The translations under genes were made by a program, and so were the position numbers. Below the pieces are notes generated by a model, which saw only the letters and a list, made by a program, of their open reading frames with translations, was not told where the DNA came from and ran no database searches. DNA of 64,000 nt from Bacillus sp. Cs-700. Its GTDB lineage: Bacteria > Bacillota > Bacilli > Bacillales > Guptibacillaceae. Location of the stretch: contig NZ_CP041063.1 of the NCBI RefSeq assembly GCF_011082085.1, positions 1,426,001-1,490,000 on the forward strand, written 5' to 3'. Of the stretch, positions 35,639 through 44,611 are shown in pieces (positions within the stretch are counted from its first letter, which is position 1; each line of letters begins with the position of its first letter).

Positions 35639-37231
35639 TTAGATTTTTTCATATACAACCGTTTCATCCACAACTGTCATGACCGGTTTTGTTTCAAGTA
35701 TAATGTCTGGATCACAGTGAAAAATATCACGATCTAAAACTGTAAAATCCGCAACAAAGTTCTCTTTAATCATACCTCTCTCATGCTCTCTTCCAATAGC
35801 AAACGCACTGCCTTTTGTAAAAAGAGATACGCTCTCAAACACCGACAATTTTTGTTCAGGATAGTACCCGCCATGAGATTCATCAGGACGTTTCCGTGTA
35901 ACAGCTGCATGAATACCTAGTAATGGATTGACAGGTTCAATTGGCGCATCTGATCCACCTGCAATGGGAACTCCACTTTCAAGAAGGGTTTTCCATGCAA
36001 AGGACATTCCCATTCTACCTTCTCCAAGACGTTCAATAACCCACGGAAAGTCTGATGCGACAAATCTTGGTTGGATATCGAGAATAACTGAAAGCTCTTT
36101 TAATCGCTTTAACAAATCTTCACGCATAACTTGAGTATGAATCAGACGATCTCTCAAACCGAATGGAACAGGGTACTGTTCAATGGCTTCAATCGCATAT
36201 TCAAGAGCCAGATCACCAATGACATGAATGGCCACAGGCATATCATGCGACCTCGCTTTCTTTACAAGTTCAGTCAGCCCTTCAATGCTGTGAATGGCAA
36301 CTCCGGACGTGTCAGGTGAATCATTGTATGGATGGCTTAACAACGCCGTACGTCCTCCCAGTGCCCCATCAGCAAAGATCTTCATTGCACCAAGTTCAAC
36401 ATAGTTCGTTCCATCGCCAAAGCCCAGCCCCTGTTTTCGCATGTCTTCGATAACTTCGTGATGAACGAGTAGATTCGCTCTGAATTTGCGCTGACCATTG
36501 ATCACATTCAAAAAGGTTTCGTACGTACGCGTAAATCCACCGTAATAGTTTAAATCTTCACTATGACCGCCTGTCACTCCTTGTGCAACAAGATCATCTA
36601 CTGAACACGAGAGTGCTTTTTCGAGAAACTCGATGCTTGCCTCAGGCATCGCATTCTTAACTAATTCCTGTGCACGGTCAAGTAAATATCCAGTTGCTCT
36701 GCCGTTACTATCACGCATAATCACGCCACCTTCAGGATCAGGCGTATCATCCGTAATTCCCGCAAGATCAAGCGCAATAGAGTTAGCAAGAATCGCATGT
36801 CGACATACTCTTGTTAGCATCATCGGATGATTTGGCGCAATCTCATCCAACTCGTCACGATGAAAGATTTTTCGATCCTGAAAGTTGTTTTCATTCCAAC
36901 CTTCTCCAATCACCCATTCAAATGGGGCAATTTCATCTACTTTTTTTTCAAGGAGACGTTTCATTTCTTCTGCAGAAGTAGCTTCTGATAAATTAAGACG
37001 AAGGAGCTTTTCCCCGTGCCCAATCATATGAAGATGACTATCAACAAATCCAGGAATCATCACATTTCCTTTTAAATCATACTGTGCCGTCATTTCTTTT
37101 CCGAACATCGAGGTAAGTTCTGATTTAGACCCGACCTTTTTTATTCGGCCATTTTCTGTATAAACAGCTTCTACTGTTTCATTTTCATGTTCAAGCGTAT
37201 AGATCTTTCCACCAAACCAAAGCGTTCCCAC
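35639..37231 (-). CDS. ytcJ: Amidohydrolase family protein YtcJ
   Basis: The 530-residue protein belongs to the amidohydrolase 3 (YtcJ-like) family. It has the metal motif PGFVDSHLHMIGHGE near residue 59, a DGALGGRTALLSHPYND stretch near 287, and a C-terminal IAGGSDAPIEPVNPLLGI motif. These enzymes hydrolyse amides or formamides; the substrate is not known. A long TIM barrel and an N-terminal beta domain fit the length. It sits between nadK and the MurG-like gene. Confidence 0.85.
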   Translation of the reverse strand: MGTLWFGGKIYTLEHENETVEAVYTENGRIKKVGSKSELTSMFGKEMTAQYDLKGNVMIPGFVDSHLHMIGHGEKLLRLNLSEATSAEEMKRLLEKKVDEIAPFEWVIGEGWNENNFQDRKIFHRDELDEIAPNHPMMLTRVCRHAILANSIALDLAGITDDTPDPEGGVIMRDSNGRATGYLLDRAQELVKNAMPEASIEFLEKALSCSVDDLVAQGVTGGHSEDLNYYGGFTRTYETFLNVINGQRKFRANLLVHHEVIEDMRKQGLGFGDGTNYVELGAMKIFADGALGGRTALLSHPYNDSPDTSGVAIHSIEGLTELVKKARSHDMPVAIHVIGDLALEYAIEAIEQYPVPFGLRDRLIHTQVMREDLLKRLKELSVILDIQPRFVASDFPWVIERLGEGRMGMSFAWKTLLESGVPIAGGSDAPIEPVNPLLGIHAAVTRKRPDESHGGYYPEQKLSVFESVSLFTKGSAFAIGREHERGMIKENFVADFTVLDRDIFHCDPDIILETKPVMTVVDETVVYEKI

Positions 37232-37396
37232 TGATGTTCTCCCCTTTATGCGATTTGTGAGCTTATTGTATCATTCCTATTATAAACTGTGAATCTTCTG
37301 GTTTTTCTTCAAACTCTTGGTTGATTTTTCAATCATGATACAATAAGAATATCTAAGAGAAAGTGCAAGACAATTGTTGAAGGTGAGGAAATCACG

Positions 37397-38464
37397 TTGA
37401 AGAAGAAGATTTTATTTACAGGCGGTGGATCAGCCGGACACGTTACCGTTAATTTAGCTCTCATCCCCCGTTTCTTAGAAGAAGATTGGGATATCCATTA
37501 TATCGGATCTGAAAAAGGGATTGAACGTCAGCTTATTGAACCCGTTAAAGGCGTTACGTATCATCACGTTGCAACCGGAAAGTTAAGAAGATATTTTGAC
37601 TGGAATAACTTTAAAGATCCTTTTAAAGTCATTAAAGGCGTTGGAGAAGCTTTCTCCATTATTAAACGAGAAAAACCATCTGTTATTTTCTCAAAAGGTG
37701 GATTTGTTTCTGTCCCGGTTGTGATTGCCGGTAAAATGAACGGAGTACCTGTCATTATTCACGAATCTGATTTAACTCCCGGCCTTGCTAATAAAGTAGC
37801 AATTCCTTTCGCATCAAAAGTGTGCACCACTTTTCCAGAAACTGTGAAGCACCTTCCTGAAAATAAAGCAGAATACATCGGGGCTGTTGTACGCGATGAA
37901 TTAAAAAAGGGAAACCGGTCAAAAGGACTCTCATTCGCTGAATTTAGTGGAACAAAACCAGTAATGCTTATTATGGGAGGTAGTTTAGGAGCAAAGCGAA
38001 TCAACGAATCGGTTCGTAACCAGCTCAATCAGTTACTCCAAACATTCGATATCCTTCACCTTACAGGTAAAGGGCAGGTTGATGAGTCACTTCAAATGAA
38101 AGGTTACAAACAATTTGAATATGTAACAGATGAACTTCCTGATTTATTAGCAATGGCCGACTTAATCGTTTCTAGGGCTGGATCAAATTCAATCTTTGAA
38201 TTTCTTGCGCTAAAGAAACCAATGCTGCTCATTCCACTATCAAGAGCAGCGAGTAGAGGTGACCAAATCTTAAATGCTCAATCATTTCAAAAATCGGGCT
38301 ATGCTAACGTTTTGTTAGAAGAAGATTTAACTGACGCTTCTTTCTTAAGATTAGTACGCGAAACTTATGAAAAAAGGTCCACTTACTTAAAAGCAATGGA
38401 GCAAGATAATGCCGGAGATCAAGCGAATAAAATCGAGTCATTGATTAAAAGCATCGCAAAATGA
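37397..38464 (+). CDS. murG: MurG-like UDP-GlcNAc transferase
   Basis: The 355-residue protein matches MurG, which adds GlcNAc to lipid I to make lipid II. It shows [56 protein letters not shown], and [24 protein letters not shown] in MurG order. In B. subtilis, murG lies in the division cluster, so this may be a second, distant copy. The start is a TTG behind AGGTGAGG. It stands alone with its own terminator. Confidence 0.85.
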   Translation: MKKKILFTGGGSAGHVTVNLALIPRFLEEDWDIHYIGSEKGIERQLIEPVKGVTYHHVATGKLRRYFDWNNFKDPFKVIKGVGEAFSIIKREKPSVIFSKGGFVSVPVVIAGKMNGVPVIIHESDLTPGLANKVAIPFASKVCTTFPETVKHLPENKAEYIGAVVRDELKKGNRSKGLSFAEFSGTKPVMLIMGGSLGAKRINESVRNQLNQLLQTFDILHLTGKGQVDESLQMKGYKQFEYVTDELPDLLAMADLIVSRAGSNSIFEFLALKKPMLLIPLSRAASRGDQILNAQSFQKSGYANVLLEEDLTDASFLRLVRETYEKRSTYLKAMEQDNAGDQANKIESLIKSIAK

Positions 38465-38494
38465 AGAAGAGGACCAAAAAATGGTCCTCTTCTT
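38464..38494 (+). terminator. Terminator downstream of the murG-like gene
   Basis: AAGAAGAGGACCA and TGGTCCTCTTCTT form a 13-base stem with a T-run. It overlaps the stop codon. Confidence 0.8.
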
Positions 38495-38528
38495 TTACTT
38501 ACCTATAAGATCTGTCTGTCGTCTTATT

Positions 38529-40106
38529 TTATGAAGCTCCCTGCGTTTCTTTTTGTCGGAGTTCAATTCTTCTTATCTTTCCAGACGTGGTCTTTGGAAG
38601 TTCTTCAATAAATTCAATCTTACGGGGGTATTTGTACGGTGCCGTCAGCTCTTTCACATGATCTTGAAGTTCACGAGTTAACGCATCACCTGCCTGACTC
38701 GCATCTTTTAATACAATATATGCTTTAACAATATTCCCTCTTACTTCATCCGGACTTGCCACGACGGCACACTCCTGAACAGCTGGATGCTTTACGAGAG
38801 CATCTTCCACTTCAAAAGGTCCAATGGTATATCCAGAGCTAATAATAATATCATCACCTCTCCCCTCAAACCAGAAGTAGCCATCGTCATCTTTGGACGC
38901 CTTATCCCCTGTTAAATAATAATCCCCTCGATATGCCATCTGTGTACGCTCTTGATCTTGATAGTACTTTTTGAAAAGAGCTGGCACATCTTTATGTACG
39001 GCAATATCGCCAACTTCCCCAACTTGAACCGGCTCTCCCTCTTCATTGATAATTTCCACCTGGTTTCCTGGGGTTGGTTTCCCCATTGACCCTGGTTTTA
39101 CTTCCATTCCTTTTAGAATACCAACAAGCAACGTATTCTCCGTTTGACCGTAACCGTCTCTTACATCGATTTTAAAATACTTTCTAAACGTATCAATAAC
39201 CTCACGATTAAGAGGTTCTCCCGCTGAAACGGCACTTCGAAGCACGGGGAGGTTGTAGCGATCCAAACCATCTACTTTTGCCATTAATCGGTATTCTGTC
39301 GGAGTACAACAAAGAACATTAATGTCGTATTTGGAAAGGAAATCAAGATATGCTTCAGGATCAAATTTACCACTGTATAAGAATCCAGTAGCTCCACTGC
39401 CTAACGTAGCAACAAATGGACTCCATATCCACTTCTGCCAACCAGGTCCTGCTGTTGCCCAAACGTTATCATCTTCTTGAATATCAAGCCAGGATGCAGA
39501 AGTGGTTCTTAAATGTGCATACGCCCAACCATGACTATGCACAACGCCTTTTGGATTACCAGTGGTTCCTGAAGTATAGGAAAGGAATGCCATATCATCA
39601 CGCAATGTGTTAACGCCCTCGAAAGAAGCGCTTTCATTTTCAGATTGTTGAAGTAATGGAAGCCACCCCTTTGTCTCTTTTCCGACACTGAACTTATATT
39701 TCAGTGATGGCGCATCACTTTCTACCCCTTCAAATGCTTCAATTAGTTCTGATTCACAAATAACCGCCTTTGCTTCAGCATGATTTATTCGGTATACCAG
39801 ATCCTTTTTCCGTAACATTTCCGACGAAGGAATAACGACAAGGCCAGCTTTTAGACATGCAATGTAGACTGCATATGTATCGATAAGCCTAGGCATCATA
39901 ATTAATACGCGATCTTGCGGTGCTAATCCTCCACTTGTTAAAGCACCGGCAATGCGGTTCGCCTTTTCAAATAATTGCTTATATGTAATTTCCTGCTCGT
40001 CACCTTGATCGCTTCGCCATTTTAAAGCAACCTTGTCTTCATTAGAAATAAATCGTTCCATTTCACTTGTTAAATTATAATATTCTGGTGCAATTAAATC
40101 TTGCAT
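38529..40106 (-). CDS. ytcI: Acyl-CoA ligase (YtcI-like)
   Basis: The 525-residue protein is an AMP-forming acyl-CoA synthetase. It shows LSYTSGTTGNPKGVVHSHG near residue 176, the YGQTE motif, and a C-terminal FEGRGDDIIISSGYTIGPFEVE plus the catalytic-lysine motif LPKTTSGKIRR. It is shorter than acetyl-CoA synthetase AcsA elsewhere in this window. It could use acetate, propionate or a medium-chain acid. Size and locus match B. subtilis YtcI. Confidence 0.9.
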   Translation of the reverse strand: MQDLIAPEYYNLTSEMERFISNEDKVALKWRSDQGDEQEITYKQLFEKANRIAGALTSGGLAPQDRVLIMMPRLIDTYAVYIACLKAGLVVIPSSEMLRKKDLVYRINHAEAKAVICESELIEAFEGVESDAPSLKYKFSVGKETKGWLPLLQQSENESASFEGVNTLRDDMAFLSYTSGTTGNPKGVVHSHGWAYAHLRTTSASWLDIQEDDNVWATAGPGWQKWIWSPFVATLGSGATGFLYSGKFDPEAYLDFLSKYDINVLCCTPTEYRLMAKVDGLDRYNLPVLRSAVSAGEPLNREVIDTFRKYFKIDVRDGYGQTENTLLVGILKGMEVKPGSMGKPTPGNQVEIINEEGEPVQVGEVGDIAVHKDVPALFKKYYQDQERTQMAYRGDYYLTGDKASKDDDGYFWFEGRGDDIIISSGYTIGPFEVEDALVKHPAVQECAVVASPDEVRGNIVKAYIVLKDASQAGDALTRELQDHVKELTAPYKYPRKIEFIEELPKTTSGKIRRIELRQKETQGAS

Positions 40107-40218
40107 CGTGTGCCTCCTCTATTATGTAATAGTTACATTATACACAAAAGTAAGAAAGTTTTGAATATAAACAAACGAAAACATCCGCACATATAACACT
40201 GCTGTAAAGCACCAAAAA

Positions 40219-40246
40219 AGAGGAAGATGCTGATGCATCTTCCTCT
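40219..40246 (-). terminator. Terminator downstream of sspA
   Basis: AGAGGAAGATGC and GCATCTTCCTCT form a 12-base stem with a four-base loop. An A-run on the left gives the minus-strand T-run. Confidence 0.85.
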
Positions 40247-40262
40247 GAGCCAATTTATTCAA

Positions 40263-40463
40263 TTATTTGGAATATCCTCCGAACTGTTGTTCAGACTGCT
40301 GAACAAGACGCTTTGTGATCTCGCCACCAACTGACCCGTTTGAACGTGAAGTTGAATCAGGACCAAGATTCACGCCAAATTCAGAAGCAATTTCATATTT
40401 CATTTGATCTAGAGCTTGCTGTACACCTGGAACTACAAGGTTGTTTGAACTGTTGTTTGCCAT
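40263..40463 (-). CDS. sspA: Small acid-soluble spore protein, alpha/beta type
   Basis: The 66-residue protein binds and protects spore DNA and supplies amino acids on germination. It has both family signatures: [20 protein letters not shown], which includes the GPR protease site near SEFGV, and [30 protein letters not shown] is a strong ribosome binding site. It is monocistronic with its own terminator. Expression in the forespore under sigma-G is expected from the family, but I did not find a clean promoter. Confidence 0.95.
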   Translation of the reverse strand: MANNSSNNLVVPGVQQALDQMKYEIASEFGVNLGPDSTSRSNGSVGGEITKRLVQQSEQQFGGYSK

Positions 40464-40552
40464 GAGTTAATCACCTCCTTGCTCATATCATGTGATAGAT
40501 AAGAAGGTGCTATCCTTAATAACTTATGGCATTGGGGTAAAATGCTGGAAGT

Positions 40553-41749
40553 CTAAAGCAATTCGTCAAAAGAATCGTCTTTTTCTTTAATGTGGATCGT
40601 TTCAACACCATTTACCGCTTCCTCAACAAGTTCATCAATTGGCAAATATTGTTCAAATTTATTCGCATGCTCACGTTTCGGCTTTGTTTTTGGAGCTTCA
40701 GGCAAGAATATCGTACAACAGTCTTCGTAAGGGCGAATCGAGATATCATATAAATCAATCTCTCTTGAAATTTTCATAATTTCAATTTTATCCATCGAAA
40801 TAAGTGGCCTTAATACCGGGTAGTTTGTTACCTCGTTAATCGTATTCATACTCTGAATCGTTTGACTCGCAACCTGGCCGAGACTTTCTCCCGTCGCAAT
40901 GGCCAAAGCATTATTTTTCTCAGCAAGTTTTTCTGTAATGCGCATCATCATTCTTCTCATAATCGTCATGCTATAGTTATCAGGCATTTCCTTTTGAATC
41001 GCCTTTTGCGTATTTGTAAACGGAACGATATGAAGGCGAATATCCCCACCATAACGGGACAGAACTTTTACAAGATCCTCCACTTTTTGTTTCGAACGTT
41101 CACTTGTAAAAGGAGGACTGTGAAAATGAACAGCCTCAACTTTTACGCCTCGTTTCATTGTAAGATAGCCTGCAACAGGACTATCAATGCCACCGGACAG
41201 CATTAGCATCACTTTATTGTCCTGTACAGTCGGCAATCCACCTGCACCTTCGGAATTATTGCAGCTAAGATAAGCGCCATCTTGCTTCACTTCTACTTTC
41301 AATTCCATGTCAGGATGATGTACATCAACAGTCAATTTCTCTGTGTTACTTAATACATATCCTCCAATATCACGGTTCATATCCTGCGATCTGTGCGGAA
41401 ACTGTTTGAATGGCCTTCTAACCGTTACCTTAAACGTCATACTTTCGTTGCCCATTTGATCTTTCACTAGTTGTAAGGCTTTTTCTTTAATCAAATCAAT
41501 ATCGTGGTCTGTTTTTATAGCCACACTTAAAGAGTGAATCCCAAAAATTGTTTTAAGTTTCATTAAAATCGGTTCTGGATCCTCGTCATTAAGTTTAACA
41601 ATCATTCGATCAAAAGATTGATGTACTTCAATTGCCGGGTAATCCGACAATACTTGCTTCACTCTTTTTTTCAAAGATGTAATAAAACCTTTTCTATTTT
41701 TTCCTTTAAGAGAAATTTCACCGTAGCGAAGGATGATGTGATCATACAT
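40553..41749 (-). CDS. thiI: tRNA uridine 4-sulfurtransferase ThiI
   Basis: ThiI makes 4-thiouridine in tRNA, using a persulfide from its partner desulfurase. The 398-residue protein has an N-terminal ferredoxin-like part and a THUMP domain (to about residue 165), then an adenylation domain with the PP-loop MLSGGIDSPVAGYLT. The C-terminal rhodanese domain of E. coli ThiI is absent, as is normal for Bacillus. The gene follows its cysteine desulfurase with five bases between. Confidence 0.95.
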   Translation of the reverse strand: MYDHIILRYGEISLKGKNRKGFITSLKKRVKQVLSDYPAIEVHQSFDRMIVKLNDEDPEPILMKLKTIFGIHSLSVAIKTDHDIDLIKEKALQLVKDQMGNESMTFKVTVRRPFKQFPHRSQDMNRDIGGYVLSNTEKLTVDVHHPDMELKVEVKQDGAYLSCNNSEGAGGLPTVQDNKVMLMLSGGIDSPVAGYLTMKRGVKVEAVHFHSPPFTSERSKQKVEDLVKVLSRYGGDIRLHIVPFTNTQKAIQKEMPDNYSMTIMRRMMMRITEKLAEKNNALAIATGESLGQVASQTIQSMNTINEVTNYPVLRPLISMDKIEIMKISREIDLYDISIRPYEDCCTIFLPEAPKTKPKREHANKFEQYLPIDELVEEAVNGVETIHIKEKDDSFDELL

Positions 41750-41754
41750 AGCTA

Positions 41755-42894
41755 TTACCTCATTACTTGTTTTAGTTTTGGTACTTCAGTTTGCAATTCG
41801 TTTAGAAATATATCAATTTGCTCTTTAGTCGTTTCAAAAGAAAGACTAATTCGAATAGCAGATCTTGCTCGTATCGTGGTTAAGCCAACTGCCGCTAAGA
41901 CATGGCTTATTTCAGCCGTTTTTGAAGAACATGCGGAACGCGTAGAAACATAAATTTCTTTACCCTCGAGCGCATGAATTAATACTTCAGGTTTAATACC
42001 AGGAACTGAAAAATTCACAATATGTGGAGCACCAGACATTGAACTATTTAACTCAATTCCCTCGATTATTGATAGCTCTGTAAACACATGCGTTCTTAAA
42101 GTTTCCAGCGTTCGTTTTTGAGTTTTTGCTCTATTTAAATACAAGCGAAGAGCCTTTGCCATCGCAACAATTCCTGGGCCATTTTCTGTACCGGAGCGAA
42201 TTTCCCTTTCCTGCCCTCCACCAGAGAGGAGTGGAAGTAAAGTGATCTTCTCCCGTTTAATTAATAAACCATTTCCTTTAAGACCGTGAAATTTATGAGC
42301 TGAGTACGAAACAAAATCGGCCTGAACATCATTAAAATCAAGTGGTACTTTTCCAATCCCCTGAACATCATCAATATGAAAAAGGGCACGTGACTTCTGC
42401 TTAATAAGATGTCCGATCTCTTTAATAGGTTGAATTGAGCCCAGTTCATTATTCACATGCATAATGGAAACAAGAATGGTATCAGGAGTGAGTGCTTTTT
42501 TTAGCTCATCTAAAGACACTTTCCCATCTTGATCAACTGGCAAATAGGTTACTGAAAATCCTAATAATTCAAGTTGTCGAAAAGCTTCTAAGGTAGAGGC
42601 ATGTTCAATGCAACTAGTTATCAGATGCTTCCCCTGGTTCAAGTACTGAAATGCTGTTCCTTTGATAGCGAGATTATTACTTTCTGTTCCACCTGAAGTA
42701 AATATAACTTCATTTATTTTAACGTGCAATAACTCTGCAATGCTTGACCTTGCTTGGCGAAGTAACCTTTCTGCCTCTCCTCCTTTTCGGTGAAGAGAAG
42801 AAGGATTCGCAAAAAACTTCTCAGACGCTGTACGAAAAGCATCAAGCGCTTCGTTATACGGCATTGTAGTAGCACTATTATCCAAATAAATCAT
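41755..42894 (-). CDS. nifZ: Cysteine desulfurase partnered with ThiI
   Basis: The 379-residue PLP enzyme takes sulfur from cysteine. It begins MIYLDNSATTMPYNEAL and has TSGGTESNNLAIKG, the lysine motif YSAHKFHGLKG, and the mobile cysteine in STRSACSSKTAE (around residue 322). In B. subtilis, NifZ (YtbJ) sits beside ThiI and serves tRNA thiolation rather than iron-sulfur assembly. The tight gene pair supports that role here. Confidence 0.93.
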   Translation of the reverse strand: MIYLDNSATTMPYNEALDAFRTASEKFFANPSSLHRKGGEAERLLRQARSSIAELLHVKINEVIFTSGGTESNNLAIKGTAFQYLNQGKHLITSCIEHASTLEAFRQLELLGFSVTYLPVDQDGKVSLDELKKALTPDTILVSIMHVNNELGSIQPIKEIGHLIKQKSRALFHIDDVQGIGKVPLDFNDVQADFVSYSAHKFHGLKGNGLLIKREKITLLPLLSGGGQEREIRSGTENGPGIVAMAKALRLYLNRAKTQKRTLETLRTHVFTELSIIEGIELNSSMSGAPHIVNFSVPGIKPEVLIHALEGKEIYVSTRSACSSKTAEISHVLAAVGLTTIRARSAIRISLSFETTKEQIDIFLNELQTEVPKLKQVMR

Positions 42895-43127
42895 ATTATG
42901 ACACCTTCAGTCATCTTTTATTTCCAACTAATAATCTTACCATAGGTTAAAGTAATTACCAAATCAACTATTCTATCTTGAAGAGAAGGAACGATCGGAT
43001 TAAAACCTTTTCACCTATGGTTGATATTACCAAAGTGGCTTTATTCCATATGCGAACGGAAGGTAAATAGTCAGAATAATTAATCATTAAAAGAAACGTT
43101 ATGATTCGTCGATTAATTGTGTTAATA

Positions 43128-43142
43128 TGAAGTCCGAAAATT
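43128..43142 (+). promoter_or_regulatory. CodY-like site upstream of brnQ
   Basis: TGAAGTCCGAAAATT keeps the right half of the CodY consensus (AATTTTCWGAAAATT) and a TC before the centre, but differs at five or six positions on the left. It lies about 35 bases before the brnQ start. Branched-chain amino acid transporters are usual CodY targets. The evidence is weak. Confidence 0.3.
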
Positions 43143-43176
43143 AGGACATGTTAAACAGTTGATTCAGGAGGCAATT

Positions 43177-44496
43177 ATGAAACTAAAATTATCAAATAAA
43201 GACACATTGACGATCGGTTTAATGCTATTTGCGCTCTTCCTAGGAGCGGGAAATATGATCTTCCCCCCAGCGCTTGGAAACTCTGCAGGTGAAAACATTT
43301 GGATCGCCACAGCTGGCTTTCTTATTACAGGTGTCGGCTTACCACTTCTTGGCGTAACTGCTATTGGATTAACAGGTGGAAGTTTAAGGGATATCGCATC
43401 GAAAGTACATCCGCTATTCGGACTTATTTTCACTGCCATTCTCTACCTTGCAATCGGCCCATTCTTCGGAATACCACGTACGGGTACTGTAGCGTTCGAG
43501 ATCGGTGTTGTCCCATTTCTAAATGACTCTACAAACGTAAATGGATTGCCTTTATTTCTCTATACTCTTATATTCTTCGGGTTAACATTCTGGTTATCAT
43601 TAAACCCAACAAGGTTAGTGGATCGAGTCGGAAAAATACTTACCCCACTTTTAATTTTAGTTCTAGGTAGTCTTATTATTGGAGCATTTATAAATCCTCC
43701 TGGACCTTTATCTACACCTGCACCTGAATATAAGAGCGGCGTGTTCTTTAAAGGCTTTATCGAAGGATATCTTACAATGGACGCTATTGCTGCCCTTGTA
43801 TTCGGAATCGTTGTGATACAAGCTGTCAACGATAAAGGCGTCTCTGATCGTAAAAATGTTTCGATTGCTGTACTAAAAGCGGGCATTCTTGCAGCGATTG
43901 GATTAACGGCCATTTATCTTTCATTGGCGTATATCGGTGCAACAAGCACGAGCCTTGTTGGGTCCGCAAATAACGGGGGAGCGATATTATCAAGTATTGC
44001 TAGCTACTTATTTGGCTCATTAGGAACGCTTTTGCTTGGGGCAGCGATAACTTTCGCCTGCTTAACCACATCTGTAGGCCTCGTAACCGCCTGCGGAGAG
44101 TATTTTTCTAAAACATATCCAAAGCTTTCCTACAAAACCGTTATTCTAGTCGTTACGCTATTTAGTACATTCGTTGCGAATCTCGGTCTTACACAACTCA
44201 TTACGTTTACTTTACCTGTTTTAATCGCCATTTATCCGATCGCTATTGTTTTAATTTTTCTAACGTTTCTTGAGAATGTTTTTCCGATTCACCACTATGT
44301 TTATAGGGGAGCGATTATCTCAACAGTCATCATTAGCGTGCCAAACGCTCTAGAAGGAGCGGGAATCACTTTGCCAGGTATGGGGATCATGCAAACACTG
44401 CCGCTTTATAGCGAAGGCGTAGGTTGGATTATCCCAGCCATTGTAGGCGCTGTGATTGGCCTTTTACTCTCTACAACAACTAAACAAGCGTCGTAA
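43177..44496 (+). CDS. brnQ: Branched-chain amino acid transporter BrnQ/BraB
   Basis: The 439-residue protein has about 12 transmembrane helices. It carries the LIVCS family motifs GLMLFALFLGAGNMIFPPALG and IPRTGTVAFEIGV. It takes up leucine, isoleucine and valine with Na+ or H+. I chose the ATG at 43177, behind AGGAGGCAATT; an upstream in-frame ATT codon is not a start. It stands alone, facing away from the desulfurase and with its own terminator. In B. subtilis, braB is at the same position beside ezrA. Confidence 0.94.
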   Translation: MKLKLSNKDTLTIGLMLFALFLGAGNMIFPPALGNSAGENIWIATAGFLITGVGLPLLGVTAIGLTGGSLRDIASKVHPLFGLIFTAILYLAIGPFFGIPRTGTVAFEIGVVPFLNDSTNVNGLPLFLYTLIFFGLTFWLSLNPTRLVDRVGKILTPLLILVLGSLIIGAFINPPGPLSTPAPEYKSGVFFKGFIEGYLTMDAIAALVFGIVVIQAVNDKGVSDRKNVSIAVLKAGILAAIGLTAIYLSLAYIGATSTSLVGSANNGGAILSSIASYLFGSLGTLLLGAAITFACLTTSVGLVTACGEYFSKTYPKLSYKTVILVVTLFSTFVANLGLTQLITFTLPVLIAIYPIAIVLIFLTFLENVFPIHHYVYRGAIISTVIISVPNALEGAGITLPGMGIMQTLPLYSEGVGWIIPAIVGAVIGLLLSTTTKQAS

Positions 44497-44499
44497 TTT

Positions 44500-44528
44500 A
44501 AGAACGCAGGCTAACCGCCTGCGTTCTT
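44500..44528 (+). terminator. Terminator downstream of brnQ
   Basis: AAGAACGCAGGC and GCCTGCGTTCTT form a 12-base stem with a five-base loop and T-rich tail. Confidence 0.85.
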
Positions 44529-44589
44529 TCTTTTTGTTAAATGACCATTCATTGAAACGAGTCATCAAGAAGATCTTGCCACACGAAAA

Positions 44590-44611
44590 AGCTCTCCTCG
44601 AAAGGAGAGCT
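44590..44611 (-). terminator. Terminator downstream of ezrA
   Basis: AGCTCTCCT and AGGAGAGCT form a nine-base stem with a four-base CGAA-type loop and a minus-strand T-run. Confidence 0.85.

Noticed and set aside
40464-40552. Sigma-G promoter of sspA
   Set aside because: Some partial matches (GCATT, CATAAGT) are present but the spacing is wrong, so I do not call a promoter.
42939-43021. Inverted repeat ACCATAGGT / ACCTATGGT between the desulfurase and brnQ
   Set aside because: The arms are short and 65 bases apart in AT-rich DNA. No link to a gene function is apparent.
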